64,000 nt of DNA, taken from contig OZ251574.1 in the NCBI GenBank assembly GCA_965243635.1, positions 1,612,001 through 1,676,000 of the forward strand, in the 5' to 3' direction. The notes beneath the pieces were generated by a model. It saw nothing but the letters and a program-made list of their open reading frames with translations, searched no databases and had not been told where the DNA came from. Both the position numbers and the translations under genes were made by a program. Origin of the DNA: Rs1 sp000416275 (GTDB lineage: Bacteria > Pseudomonadota > Gammaproteobacteria > Pseudomonadales > Balneatricaceae). Positions 46,301 through 52,207 of this stretch are shown piece by piece (position 1 is the first letter of the stretch; every line of letters starts with the position of its first letter).

Positions 46301-47474
46301 TAACCGTGGAGACGGTCAAGACACTATCCGAGATTACGCAATAGGTTATAGCAGTGCATACCGTAGTGCTTATGATCAAAACACTTTTACAACAGTTGAC
46401 CGTATAGTTTTTGGGGAAAACATTGCTGTTACTGATGTCACTGCCACGCGCGAAGGCAACAATTTAGTCTTGTTGATTAGCGATGAAAACGGTTTGACGG
46501 GTGATAAAATTAGTATCGAAGATGCTTACAGTAACGTTGCTTATCGCATAGAGGAACTACAGTTTTCTAATGGTACTTCTTTGAATACCCAGCAGATTTT
46601 TGAACTTGCTGCAGCTAACATTGTTGAATTTACTAATAATGATGATGTTTTTAATGGCACTGAGTTTGTTGATCAGATCTCCGGCCTTGATGGTAACGAT
46701 ATCCTGAACGTCGGTAACGGCGATAACCTGGTATTAGGAGGTGCTGGTAATGATTCAATTACTGCAGGTACTGGTGCCGATCAAATTGACGGTGGCGAGG
46801 GTAATGACACCATTATCGCAGGTGCGGGTAATGATGATATCCAAGGGGGATTAGGTGACGACATCTTACATGCTAATCATGGTGACGATGTTGTTTCTGG
46901 TGGTGAGGGTGCCGATCTAATCACAGCGGATTACAGTGGTAGTAACCATCTAAACGGTGATGCAGGTGACGATACGCTGCGTATTAACCAAGTTCAAGCT
47001 CGATATCAAAACCATGGCGGTGTGGCAGCGACTGCTGAGAATACATTTAATGGCGGTACAGGTAATGACCGTTTAGAAGGATGGACGGGAGCAGATACCT
47101 ATCTCTTTAACCGTGGAGACGGTCAAGACACTATCCGAGATTACGCAATAGGGTATAATGGAGGTAGTTATCAGGAAGCGTTTGCGACAACGGATCGTAT
47201 TATTTTAGGGGAAGGTATTTTACGAGAAGATGTTACTATAGGCCGTGATGGAGATAATATAGTCTTATCAATTGAAGATATTTTAGGGGATTCAGAAGAT
47301 CAAATTACATTTGAAAATGCATTTTCTGATAGTCACTATAAAATAGAAGAAGTTGTGTTTGCAGATGGTACGGTATTGGTTGAAGATGAAATACAATCTT
47401 TAGCAGCAGGAAATGATATAAATTCTAATAGTATATTGAATGATTCTTTAATTGAGGGAATTTACGTGGAATGA
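43314..47474 (+). CDS. Large RTX repeat protein, type I secretion substrate
   Basis: A 1386-residue acidic protein. Residues about 35-110 are a Gly/Ala-rich hydrophobic region (LGLTSAGLSTIASFAVL, GVGAVPVALATAFAIVI) that could enter a membrane. An EF-hand-like calcium region follows (LDLDGDGIETT, DRNGNGLIDNGG, about 195-290). Then come RTX nonapeptides (GGNDTVTAGAGNDVIYGGAG) and repeated haemolysin-related units (YLFNRGDGQDTIRDYA). A 269-residue unit occurs twice plus a part. The C-terminal acidic tail is intact. RBS GGGACGG precedes the ATG. Probable client of the HlyBD exporter and possibly a bacteriocin-like toxin; the activity is unproven. Confidence 0.85.
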   Translation: MLNVSYKDLPDLVLSYQNGVNTGNSSAPLDLITNIYGLASTLLASTPFGTGANLSSLGMQVANNIANYSNDNITSSNVLGLTSAGLSTIASFAVLTGVGAVPVALATAFAIVINLDATQNIFEKVKNTLSDPEMISFFVEHMSELISPFEDFLDNAGHSIGQNLPLPNEISTSINDLLNAAINWVEPPRRDPLVLDLDGDGIETTAADGTVNFDHDGDGVKNGTGWISADDGILVLDRNGNGLIDNGGELFGDNTLKADGTKALNGFDALAELDTNNDGKVDAADAQFSELRIWQDFNQDGISQSNELSTLTELGIQSIGTQYISSVVDVGNDNISIAQGGYIKTDGTDGNAGTAKGSSTGSLDLAVNNFFREFTDTIAIPEALQALPDMQGSGAVRDLKQASALSPELAALLGEYSTESSATAQLNQLDGLLIAWANSANFKTLDQRLNEWNDQSSVIYSASNGSYAEGIISTVNDRLQVLEVFNNQVFATIPNLLNTDGTLRLSVAQQNLIDDAYNELRDSVYNGLLVETRLKPYLEAVTIDLAPGTELFLNFEQAELLISQQAEINLIDALQDAASFKLQIQKQGLDWDSYTFINAMIEENPTGFTNHELISQIGLIVGTSQAEQIIGSDFGEVIIGLGGNDTVTAGAGNDVIYGGAGADLITVGFSGSNQLNGDAGDDVLRINQVQARYQNHGGVAATAENTFNGGTGNDRLEGWTGADTYLFNRGDGQDTIRDYAIGYSSAYRSAYDQNTFTTVDRIVFGENIAVTDVTATREGNNLVLLISDENGLTGDKISIEDAYSNVAYRIEELQFSNGTSLNTQQIFELAAANIVEFTNNDDVFNGTEFVDQISGLDGNDILNVGNGDNLVLGGAGNDSITAGTGADQIDGGEGNDTIIAGAGNDDIQGGLGDDILHANHGDDVVSGGEGADLITADYSGSNHLNGDAGDDTLRINQVQARYQNHGGVAATAENTFNGGTGNDRLEGWTGADTYLFNRGDGQDTIRDYAIGYSSAYRSAYDQNTFTTVDRIVFGENIAVTDVTATREGNNLVLLISDENGLTGDKISIEDAYSNVAYRIEELQFSNGTSLNTQQIFELAAANIVEFTNNDDVFNGTEFVDQISGLDGNDILNVGNGDNLVLGGAGNDSITAGTGADQIDGGEGNDTIIAGAGNDDIQGGLGDDILHANHGDDVVSGGEGADLITADYSGSNHLNGDAGDDTLRINQVQARYQNHGGVAATAENTFNGGTGNDRLEGWTGADTYLFNRGDGQDTIRDYAIGYNGGSYQEAFATTDRIILGEGILREDVTIGRDGDNIVLSIEDILGDSEDQITFENAFSDSHYKIEEVVFADGTVLVEDEIQSLAAGNDINSNSILNDSLIEGIYVE
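45363..47152 (+). repeat. 807-bp in-frame tandem duplication inside the RTX gene
   Basis: The sequence starting CTGCGTATTAACCAAG recurs at 45363, 46170 and 46977, exactly 807 bp (269 codons) apart. The first two units read as identical at the protein and, as far as checked by eye, DNA level. The third continues for about 175 bp and then diverges. Confidence 0.93.
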
Positions 47475-47549
47475 TTCTTTAAAAAGCTACGTTATCGATC
47501 ATTACCCAGTTAAGGTTATTATACGTTATTACCTCTTCCTCTCAGGTAA

Positions 47550-47585
47550 AGCATAGGCTATAAGTACAATAGCCTATGCTTTTTT
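47550..47585 (+). terminator. Rho-independent terminator after the RTX gene
   Basis: AGCATAGGCTAT (47550-47561) pairs perfectly with ATAGCCTATGCT (47569-47580), with a 7-nt loop and T5 after it. Confidence 0.9.
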
Positions 47586-48144
47586 ACTGTTACACATAAC
47601 AGTGATTGGTGTGAGTTCTCTAAAGGTAATTTTCTTAAAATCTGTAACCCTATACGCTATTTTGGGCAGGTCGCGGCCAGCAACACCTTCAAGGCTTAAT
47701 TCTGACAATATAGGGATTTAGAGCCTTTATGCCGAGGGTATTATATCTACTGTAAATGACCGTTTACAAGTATTAGAAGTCTTTAATAATCAGGTTTTTT
47801 CTACCATTCTCAATTTACTAAATACAAAAAAAAATGGGACAGGCTCTTTTTATCACTGCGGTTAAAGGATTATTCAGCTGTTTTCACTGCTATTTGTCTG
47901 TATTGTAGATAAAAGTATTGCTATACAAAAAATCTAGCCACGGAGCTGCCAACCCCCTTTAATTACCGTCGGAGCTATTGACTAAATTGGCGAGAGTAGC
48001 GACCAGAATGTCGCGAAGATCCAAGCTGGGCTATGCGGTCTATCTGAGCGGCGGTCAATTTAGTTCATAGCGGGGGAGTCTTTCGCAAAAATATGGACGG
48101 CCATGTTTTTATTTAAGATCAAAACTAGAGGTTACCGATGATTT
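47586..48144. other. Non-coding remnant region
   Basis: No intact gene is seen. It contains the RTX fragment at 47727-47826 and otherwise unassigned sequence. Confidence 0.4.
47727..47826 (+). pseudogene. 100-bp fragment copied from an RTX gene
   Basis: This is almost the same as 44713-44812 inside the large RTX gene (GCCGAGGGTAT...AATTTACTAAATACA), with a few substitutions. It is a leftover of a second, related RTX gene, or of a partial duplication. Confidence 0.88.
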
Positions 48145-48399
48145 TTAGTAATGGTATCGGCATTGAACTATAATAATCGCTTCATCAGTGATCTTATAAA
48201 CAATACGCTGCGCCCGATCAATCCGTCGCGACCAGTAACCTGACCAATTATGTCTTAGAGGTTCTGGATCACCAATGCCCTCAAAAGGTTCCCGGCTGAT
48301 GTTTTTGATCAGCGTATTAATTCGCTTTAACATTTTCTTATCAATCTGTTGCCAGTAAAGGTAGTCCTCCCAAGCTTTATCTGCCCAAGATATGATCAT
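48145..48399 (-). CDS. yoeB: Toxin YoeB (Txe/YoeB family mRNA interferase)
   Basis: A ribosome-dependent mRNA endonuclease toxin. The 84 residues match YoeB along their length: WADKAWEDYLYWQQIDKKML, EPFEGIGDPEPLRHNWSGYW, RRIDRAQRIVYKI, and the catalytic end CRYHY with His83 and Tyr84. Its start overlaps the antitoxin stop by four bases. It appears functional. Confidence 0.94.
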   Translation of the reverse strand: MIISWADKAWEDYLYWQQIDKKMLKRINTLIKNISREPFEGIGDPEPLRHNWSGYWSRRIDRAQRIVYKITDEAIIIVQCRYHY

Positions 48400-48632
48400 T
48401 CTTCAATGAGTTCCCTTGGTGTTATTTTACCAGCTGCTACTTCAGAGATAGCATGATTTAAGCGTTCTGCATTTTTTGGGCTAGCCATTAAATAGGCAGT
48501 TTCTTCGTAGGATTGAAAATCCTCAACACTCATCACGATGGCAGGTTTGCCATTTTGCCGTGTAATCATCACCGGTTTATGGTCGTTGTTCACTTTGTCT
48601 AAAACACTGGCTGAATTATTACTTAAAGACAA
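48396..48632 (-). CDS. yefM: Antitoxin YefM-like, N-terminus replaced
   Basis: Residues from ASVLDKVNNDHKPVMITRQNG to the end match YefM/Phd antitoxins, including the toxin-binding C-terminal half (EETAYLMASPKNAERL). The normal start (about 14 residues, of the YSEARxNL type) is absent. The frame begins at TTG 48630-48632 inside a tRNA-Leu-derived repeat, giving MSLSNNS. The N-terminal part of YefM binds DNA, so autoregulation may be lost while neutralisation may remain. Its own promoter has been displaced as well. Confidence 0.8.
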   Translation of the reverse strand: MSLSNNSASVLDKVNNDHKPVMITRQNGKPAIVMSVEDFQSYEETAYLMASPKNAERLNHAISEVAAGKITPRELIEE

Positions 48633-49075
48633 ATGGTACCAGTGGCACTCTTTATTTATAGGAATGAACCGGCACGCCTATTAAGCGGGCAGTGGTTATA
48701 AATAGGAATCCACTTTGTTTTCCTTCAGGCACAAAAAAGCCTCGGCTCTATATCTGTGAGTAACGAGGCTATTAAGTTCTTAAAGACAAATGGTACCAGT
48801 GGCCGGACTCGAACCGGCACGCCTATTAAGTGGGCCGAGGTTATAAATAGGAATCCACTTTGTTTTTCTTTATATGTTAGACATAAAAAAGCCCCAAATG
48901 AATGAGGCTGAATTATTCTTAAAGACAAATGGTACCAGTAGCCGGACTTGGATTGGCACGCCTATTAAGCGGGCAGTGGTTATAAATAGGAATCCACTTT
49001 GTTTTTCCTTCAGACACAAAAAAGCCCCGGCTCTATATCTGTGAGTAACGAGGCTATTAAGTTCTTAAAGACAAA
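48620..49075 (-). repeat. Three degenerate copies of the tRNA-Leu 3' half with terminator
   Basis: TGGTACCAGT plus the T-arm and variable-arm sequence of tRNA-Leu recur at about 48634, 48791 and 48930 before the intact gene at 49076. The spacing is 157, 139 and 146 bp. Each copy breaks after CCTATTAAG(C/T)GGG, then carries the same TTATAAATAGGAATCCACTT spacer. Each is followed by a terminator-like block of the AGCC...GGCT type. They look like scars of integration at the tRNA. Confidence 0.9.
49018..49055 (-). terminator. Terminator of tRNA-Leu (minus strand)
   Basis: On the minus strand AGCCTCG (49049-49055) pairs with CGGGGCT (49023-49029), followed by T6. Similar hairpins occur in the degenerate repeat units at about 48735 and 48890. 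Confidence 0.75.
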
Positions 49076-49161
49076 TGGTACCAGTGGCCGGACTCGAACC
49101 GGCACGCCTATTAAGCGGGGGATTTTGAATCCCCTATGTCTACCAATTCCATCACACTGGC
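49076..49161 (-). tRNA. leuX: tRNA-Leu (anticodon CAA)
   Basis: Eighty-six bases including an encoded CCA. The acceptor GCCAGTG pairs with CACTGG. The anticodon stem GGGGA/TCCCC holds the loop TTCAAAA, giving CAA. A long class II variable arm is present, and the T loop is GGTTCGAGTCC. The neighbourhood with queA-tgt-yajC-secDF is the same as in Pseudomonas, where this tRNA is an integration site. The symbol is tentative. Confidence 0.95.
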
Positions 49162-49211
49162 ATCGGTCTTTAAGTATCTGCTAGGGCATTGCTGCTTAGT
49201 AGATGCGGCGT

Positions 49212-49239
49212 ATTATAGGGTGCTATTCAAATGCGTCAA
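49212..49239 (-). promoter_or_regulatory. Promoter of tRNA-Leu
   Basis: On the minus strand, -35 TTGACG (49234-49239) and -10 TATAAT (49212-49217) are separated by 16 bp. A GC-rich discriminator (ACGCCGC) follows, as is usual for stable-RNA promoters. Confidence 0.85.
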
Positions 49240-49280
49240 TCAATTAATTGATTTTTTCTTAAATAAGGCCGGATTTACTG

Positions 49281-49286
49281 TATAAT
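49281..49286 (+). promoter_or_regulatory. Candidate -10 box for queA
   Basis: An extended -10, TACTGTATAAT, lies 150 bp before queA. No good -35 is seen at normal distance. The promoter is back to back with that of tRNA-Leu. Confidence 0.5.
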
Positions 49287-49308
49287 CCCGCGCCTTAATA
49301 TCTTTTAT

Positions 49309-49377
49309 CTGAATCCGTGACTTCAAAGTGAATCAAGCGCTTGTGCTATGTGCTGCAGTTGTAGTCACGGATTCAGG
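49309..49377. mobile_element. 69-bp mini-element with IS1380-like ends
   Basis: CTGAATCCGTGACT and AGTCACGGATTCAG are a 14-bp perfect inverted repeat around 40 bp. TTTTAT flanks both sides (49303-49308 and 49378-49383). The end sequence is the same as the outer end of the IS1380 fragment at 42069-42082. It lies in the queA leader. Confidence 0.7.
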
Positions 49378-49436
49378 TTTTATGCTGACGTTTAGTCTTT
49401 CAGCCCTAAGAATCCATTTAGTAAAGTAGTGTGTTA

Positions 49437-50462
49437 ATGCAAGTATCTGATTTTAGTTTTGATTTGCCCGAAGAGTTGATCGCCAGTTTTCCGTTAGAAA
49501 AGCGTAGTGCCAGCCGTCTGCTTTGTTTAGATGGGAAAAGTGGTGAGTTACAGCATCGTCAGTTTTCGGATTTGGTGGATTTGTTGCAGCCTGGGGATTT
49601 GCTGGTTTTTAACGATACCCGGGTGATTCCGGCGCGATTGTTCGGCAAGAAAGAAACCGGTGGTAAAGTTGAGTTGTTGATTGAGCGCGTCACCGCTGAG
49701 CGAGCTGCGCTGGCGCATGTTAAATCTAGCCGCTCGCCTAAAGTGGGCACGGTGTTGTTTTTTGAGGGGGGGATTCAAGCGACGGTGGTCGGGCGAAAAG
49801 GCAATTTGTTTGAGTTAACTTTTCAGATTGAGGGCAGTTTGATTAATGCTCTGGAGCTGCATGGGCATATGCCGTTACCGCCCTATATGAACAGAGCTGA
49901 TCAGCTGGAAGATCGAGAGCGCTACCAAACGGTTTATAACCATAAGCCTGGAGCGGTGGCTGCGCCAACGGCCGGCTTGCATTTTGATCTTGAGCTTATC
50001 GAGGAGATTAAAGCCAAAGGGGTCGACACTGCGTTTGTTACTTTGCATGTCGGCGCGGGGACATTTCAGCCGGTGAAGGTCGAGACTGTCACTGAGCATG
50101 TCATGCATGCTGAATATATTGAAGTGAGTGAGGAGGTTTGTCGGCAAGTAAAGCAGACTAAAGCTAACGGTGGGCGAGTGATCGCGGTAGGGACTACAAG
50201 TGTACGCTGTTTGGAATCCGCAGCCGCCGGTGGTGAAATCAGCGCTATGTGTGGTGATACTAGTATCTTTATTTATCCTGGCTATGAATACCGCGTGGTC
50301 GATAGGCTGGTGACTAATTTCCATTTGCCTGAATCTACTTTGTTGATGTTGGTGAGTGCCTTTGCCGGCTTTGAACACACTATTCATGCCTATCAGCAGG
50401 CGGTGGTTGAAAAATATCGATTTTTTAGTTACGGCGATGCGATGTTTATTACGCCGCGTTGA
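49437..50462 (+). CDS. queA: S-adenosylmethionine:tRNA ribosyltransferase-isomerase QueA
   Basis: QueA transfers the ribosyl part of SAM to preQ1 in tRNA, making epoxyqueuosine. ATG 49437 gives the family start MQVSDFSFDLPEELIA; GTG 49431 is an alternative. The 341 residues include FNDTRVIPARL, the motif VAAPTAGLHFD, HVGAGTFQPV and the C-terminal NFHLPESTLLMLVSAFAG. It precedes tgt, the previous enzyme of the same pathway. Confidence 0.97.
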   Translation: MQVSDFSFDLPEELIASFPLEKRSASRLLCLDGKSGELQHRQFSDLVDLLQPGDLLVFNDTRVIPARLFGKKETGGKVELLIERVTAERAALAHVKSSRSPKVGTVLFFEGGIQATVVGRKGNLFELTFQIEGSLINALELHGHMPLPPYMNRADQLEDRERYQTVYNHKPGAVAAPTAGLHFDLELIEEIKAKGVDTAFVTLHVGAGTFQPVKVETVTEHVMHAEYIEVSEEVCRQVKQTKANGGRVIAVGTTSVRCLESAAAGGEISAMCGDTSIFIYPGYEYRVVDRLVTNFHLPESTLLMLVSAFAGFEHTIHAYQQAVVEKYRFFSYGDAMFITPR

Positions 50463-50486
50463 TGGGTGTGCTTAATAATTTAAATC

Positions 50487-50550
50487 AGACCTCTGCATAA
50501 CGTTGCGAGCGCAGTTATCATACCCTTTGGGTAAGTTATGCTGAGGTCTC
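50487..50550. repeat. Intergenic palindromic repeat, family copy 2
   Basis: AGACCTCTGCATAACGTTGC and the inverse (GTTATGCTGAGGTCT) form a long imperfect hairpin with an inner CCCTTTGGG. It is related to 4463-4510 and 62329-62530. It sits between queA and tgt and may attenuate transcription. Confidence 0.75.
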
Positions 50551-50623
50551 TAAATATCTATATTAAAACAGCTGCTTAGCAGTAAAATGTTGGCCTGTTT
50601 TGCCAGTGAATTGAGGAAGTGTT

Positions 50624-51760
50624 GTGTCTAGAAAATGTTTTATGAAATTTGAGAAACTACAGCAGGAAGGTAAGGCGCGCCGTGGGCGGATTACTTTTCC
50701 GCGTGGCGTGGTTGATACTCCTGCCTTTATGCCAGTGGGTACCTATGGCACGGTGAAGGGTATGTTGCCAAGGGACATTGAAGAGACTGGGGCCCAGATG
50801 ATTCTGGGTAATACCTTTCATTTAATGTTGCGCCCCGGGACAGAAGTGATTAAAAAGCACGGCGACCTGCATGATTTTATGCAGTGGAAAGGCCCTATTT
50901 TGACCGACTCCGGTGGGTTTCAGGTGTTTAGTTTAGGAAAGACGCGCAAAATCACTGAGAAGGGAGTACATTTTCAGTCGCCGGTGAATGGCTCTAAGGT
51001 CTTTATGGGCCCTGAAGAGTCGATGCAAGTGCAGCGTGATTTAGGTTCAGACGTAGTGATGATTTTTGATGAGTGCACGCCTTATCCAGCCACTGAGCAG
51101 CAAGCGGCAGATTCGATGCGCTTGTCCCTGCGCTGGGCCGAGCGCTCTAAAAATGCCCACGCGGACAATCCGGCCGCTTTGTTTGCCATTGTGCAAGGTG
51201 GCATGTATGACAGCTTAAGGGATGAGTCGTTAAAGGGGCTGATCGAGATTGAATTTGATGGCTATGCGATTGGCGGCTTGTCAGTGGGGGAGCCCAAAGA
51301 TGAAATGGTCAAGGTATTAGACCATATCGCCCATCAGTTGCCCGAAGATAAGCCCAGGTATTTGATGGGGGTCGGCAAGCCGGAAGATTTAGTGGAAGGT
51401 GTGCGTCGCGGGATTGATATGTTCGATTGCGTAATGCCGACCCGCAATGCACGAAATGGGCATTTGTTTGTTGATACAGGGGTTGTAAAGCTAAGAAATG
51501 CCTCCAATAAAACAGATACTCGGCCTTTGGATGAAACTTGCGATTGTTATACTTGTCGCAACTTTAGTCGCGCTTATTTGCATCATTTAGATAAGTGTAA
51601 AGAGATCTTGGGATCGCAGCTCAATACCATTCATAACTTACGTTTTTATCAACGTTTGATGCAGGGATTGCGCGATGCTTTAGATCAAGGTAAATTGAGC
51701 GACTTTGTGGTTGAATTTTATCGCAAGCGTGGTCTAGATGTTCCTGAATGTCGGGAATAA
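50624..51760 (+). CDS. tgt: tRNA-guanine transglycosylase Tgt
   Basis: Tgt exchanges guanine-34 for preQ1 in tRNAs with GUN anticodons. GTG 50624 is chosen because GAGGAAG is well placed; ATG 50642 (MKFEKLQQEGKARRG) gives the more usual N-terminus and is possible. The protein has 378 residues. Motifs seen are FMPVGTYGTVKGM, LTDSGGFQVFSL with the active Asp, the nucleophile region FDCVMPTRNARNGH, and the zinc site CDCYTCRNFSRAYLHH. Confidence 0.97.
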   Translation: MSRKCFMKFEKLQQEGKARRGRITFPRGVVDTPAFMPVGTYGTVKGMLPRDIEETGAQMILGNTFHLMLRPGTEVIKKHGDLHDFMQWKGPILTDSGGFQVFSLGKTRKITEKGVHFQSPVNGSKVFMGPEESMQVQRDLGSDVVMIFDECTPYPATEQQAADSMRLSLRWAERSKNAHADNPAALFAIVQGGMYDSLRDESLKGLIEIEFDGYAIGGLSVGEPKDEMVKVLDHIAHQLPEDKPRYLMGVGKPEDLVEGVRRGIDMFDCVMPTRNARNGHLFVDTGVVKLRNASNKTDTRPLDETCDCYTCRNFSRAYLHHLDKCKEILGSQLNTIHNLRFYQRLMQGLRDALDQGKLSDFVVEFYRKRGLDVPECRE

Positions 51761-51798
51761 AAATTAACAATTTCTTTAGAACTTTATTAGGAGTAGCA

Positions 51799-52131
51799 AT
51801 GAGCTTCTTTATTTCTCCAGCATATGCTGAGGGCTCTGCAATCGGAGGACCCGATAGCGGAATTTTTAATATCATCTTTTTAGTTGGTTTTGGTTTGATC
51901 TTTTATTTCTTCATGTGGCGCCCACAGGCCAAGCGTGCAAAAGATCATAAAAACTTAGTCTCCGCTATCGGCAAAGGTGATGAGGTCATGACATCGGGCG
52001 GCATCATTGGCAAAGTGGTTAAGTTAAATGATGATTATGTTACTTTAGAAGTGAGCGAAGGCACGCAGTTAAGCTTTCAAAAAGTGCATATTTCAGCGGC
52101 TTTACCAAAAGGCACAATGAAAAGTATTTAA
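51799..52131 (+). CDS. yajC: Sec translocon accessory protein YajC
   Basis: YajC is the small partner of SecDF. ATG 51799 (MSFFISPAYAEG) has AGGAG seven bases upstream and gives the family length, 110 residues. One membrane helix lies at about 22-42 (IIFLVGFGLIFYFFMWRPQ), then RAKDHKNLVSAIGKGDEVMT. An in-frame ATG at 51748 overlaps tgt but has no support. Confidence 0.96.
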   Translation: MSFFISPAYAEGSAIGGPDSGIFNIIFLVGFGLIFYFFMWRPQAKRAKDHKNLVSAIGKGDEVMTSGGIIGKVVKLNDDYVTLEVSEGTQLSFQKVHISAALPKGTMKSI

Positions 52132-52158
52132 GTGTTGATGTTAACGCACTCTGTCACA

Positions 52159-52180
52159 AACGCCATTGAAAAATGGCGTT
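52159..52180 (+). terminator. GAAA-tetraloop hairpin between yajC and secD
   Basis: AACGCCATT pairs perfectly with AATGGCGTT around GAAA. No T run follows, so it is more likely an mRNA-processing or attenuation hairpin than a full stop. Confidence 0.6.
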
Positions 52181-52207
52181 TTCGTATCTGAAAAGGAAGC
52201 GAGCACT

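Noticed and set aside
48620..49161. Repeats resembling a CRISPR array
   Set aside because: The repeats are pieces of tRNA-Leu and its terminator, unequal in spacing and degenerate. No short repeat with unique spacers and no cas gene is present.
49378..49436. Possible preQ1 riboswitch before queA
   Set aside because: No C-rich loop/A-rich tail pseudoknot pattern is visible. The structure in the leader is explained by the 69-bp inverted-repeat element.
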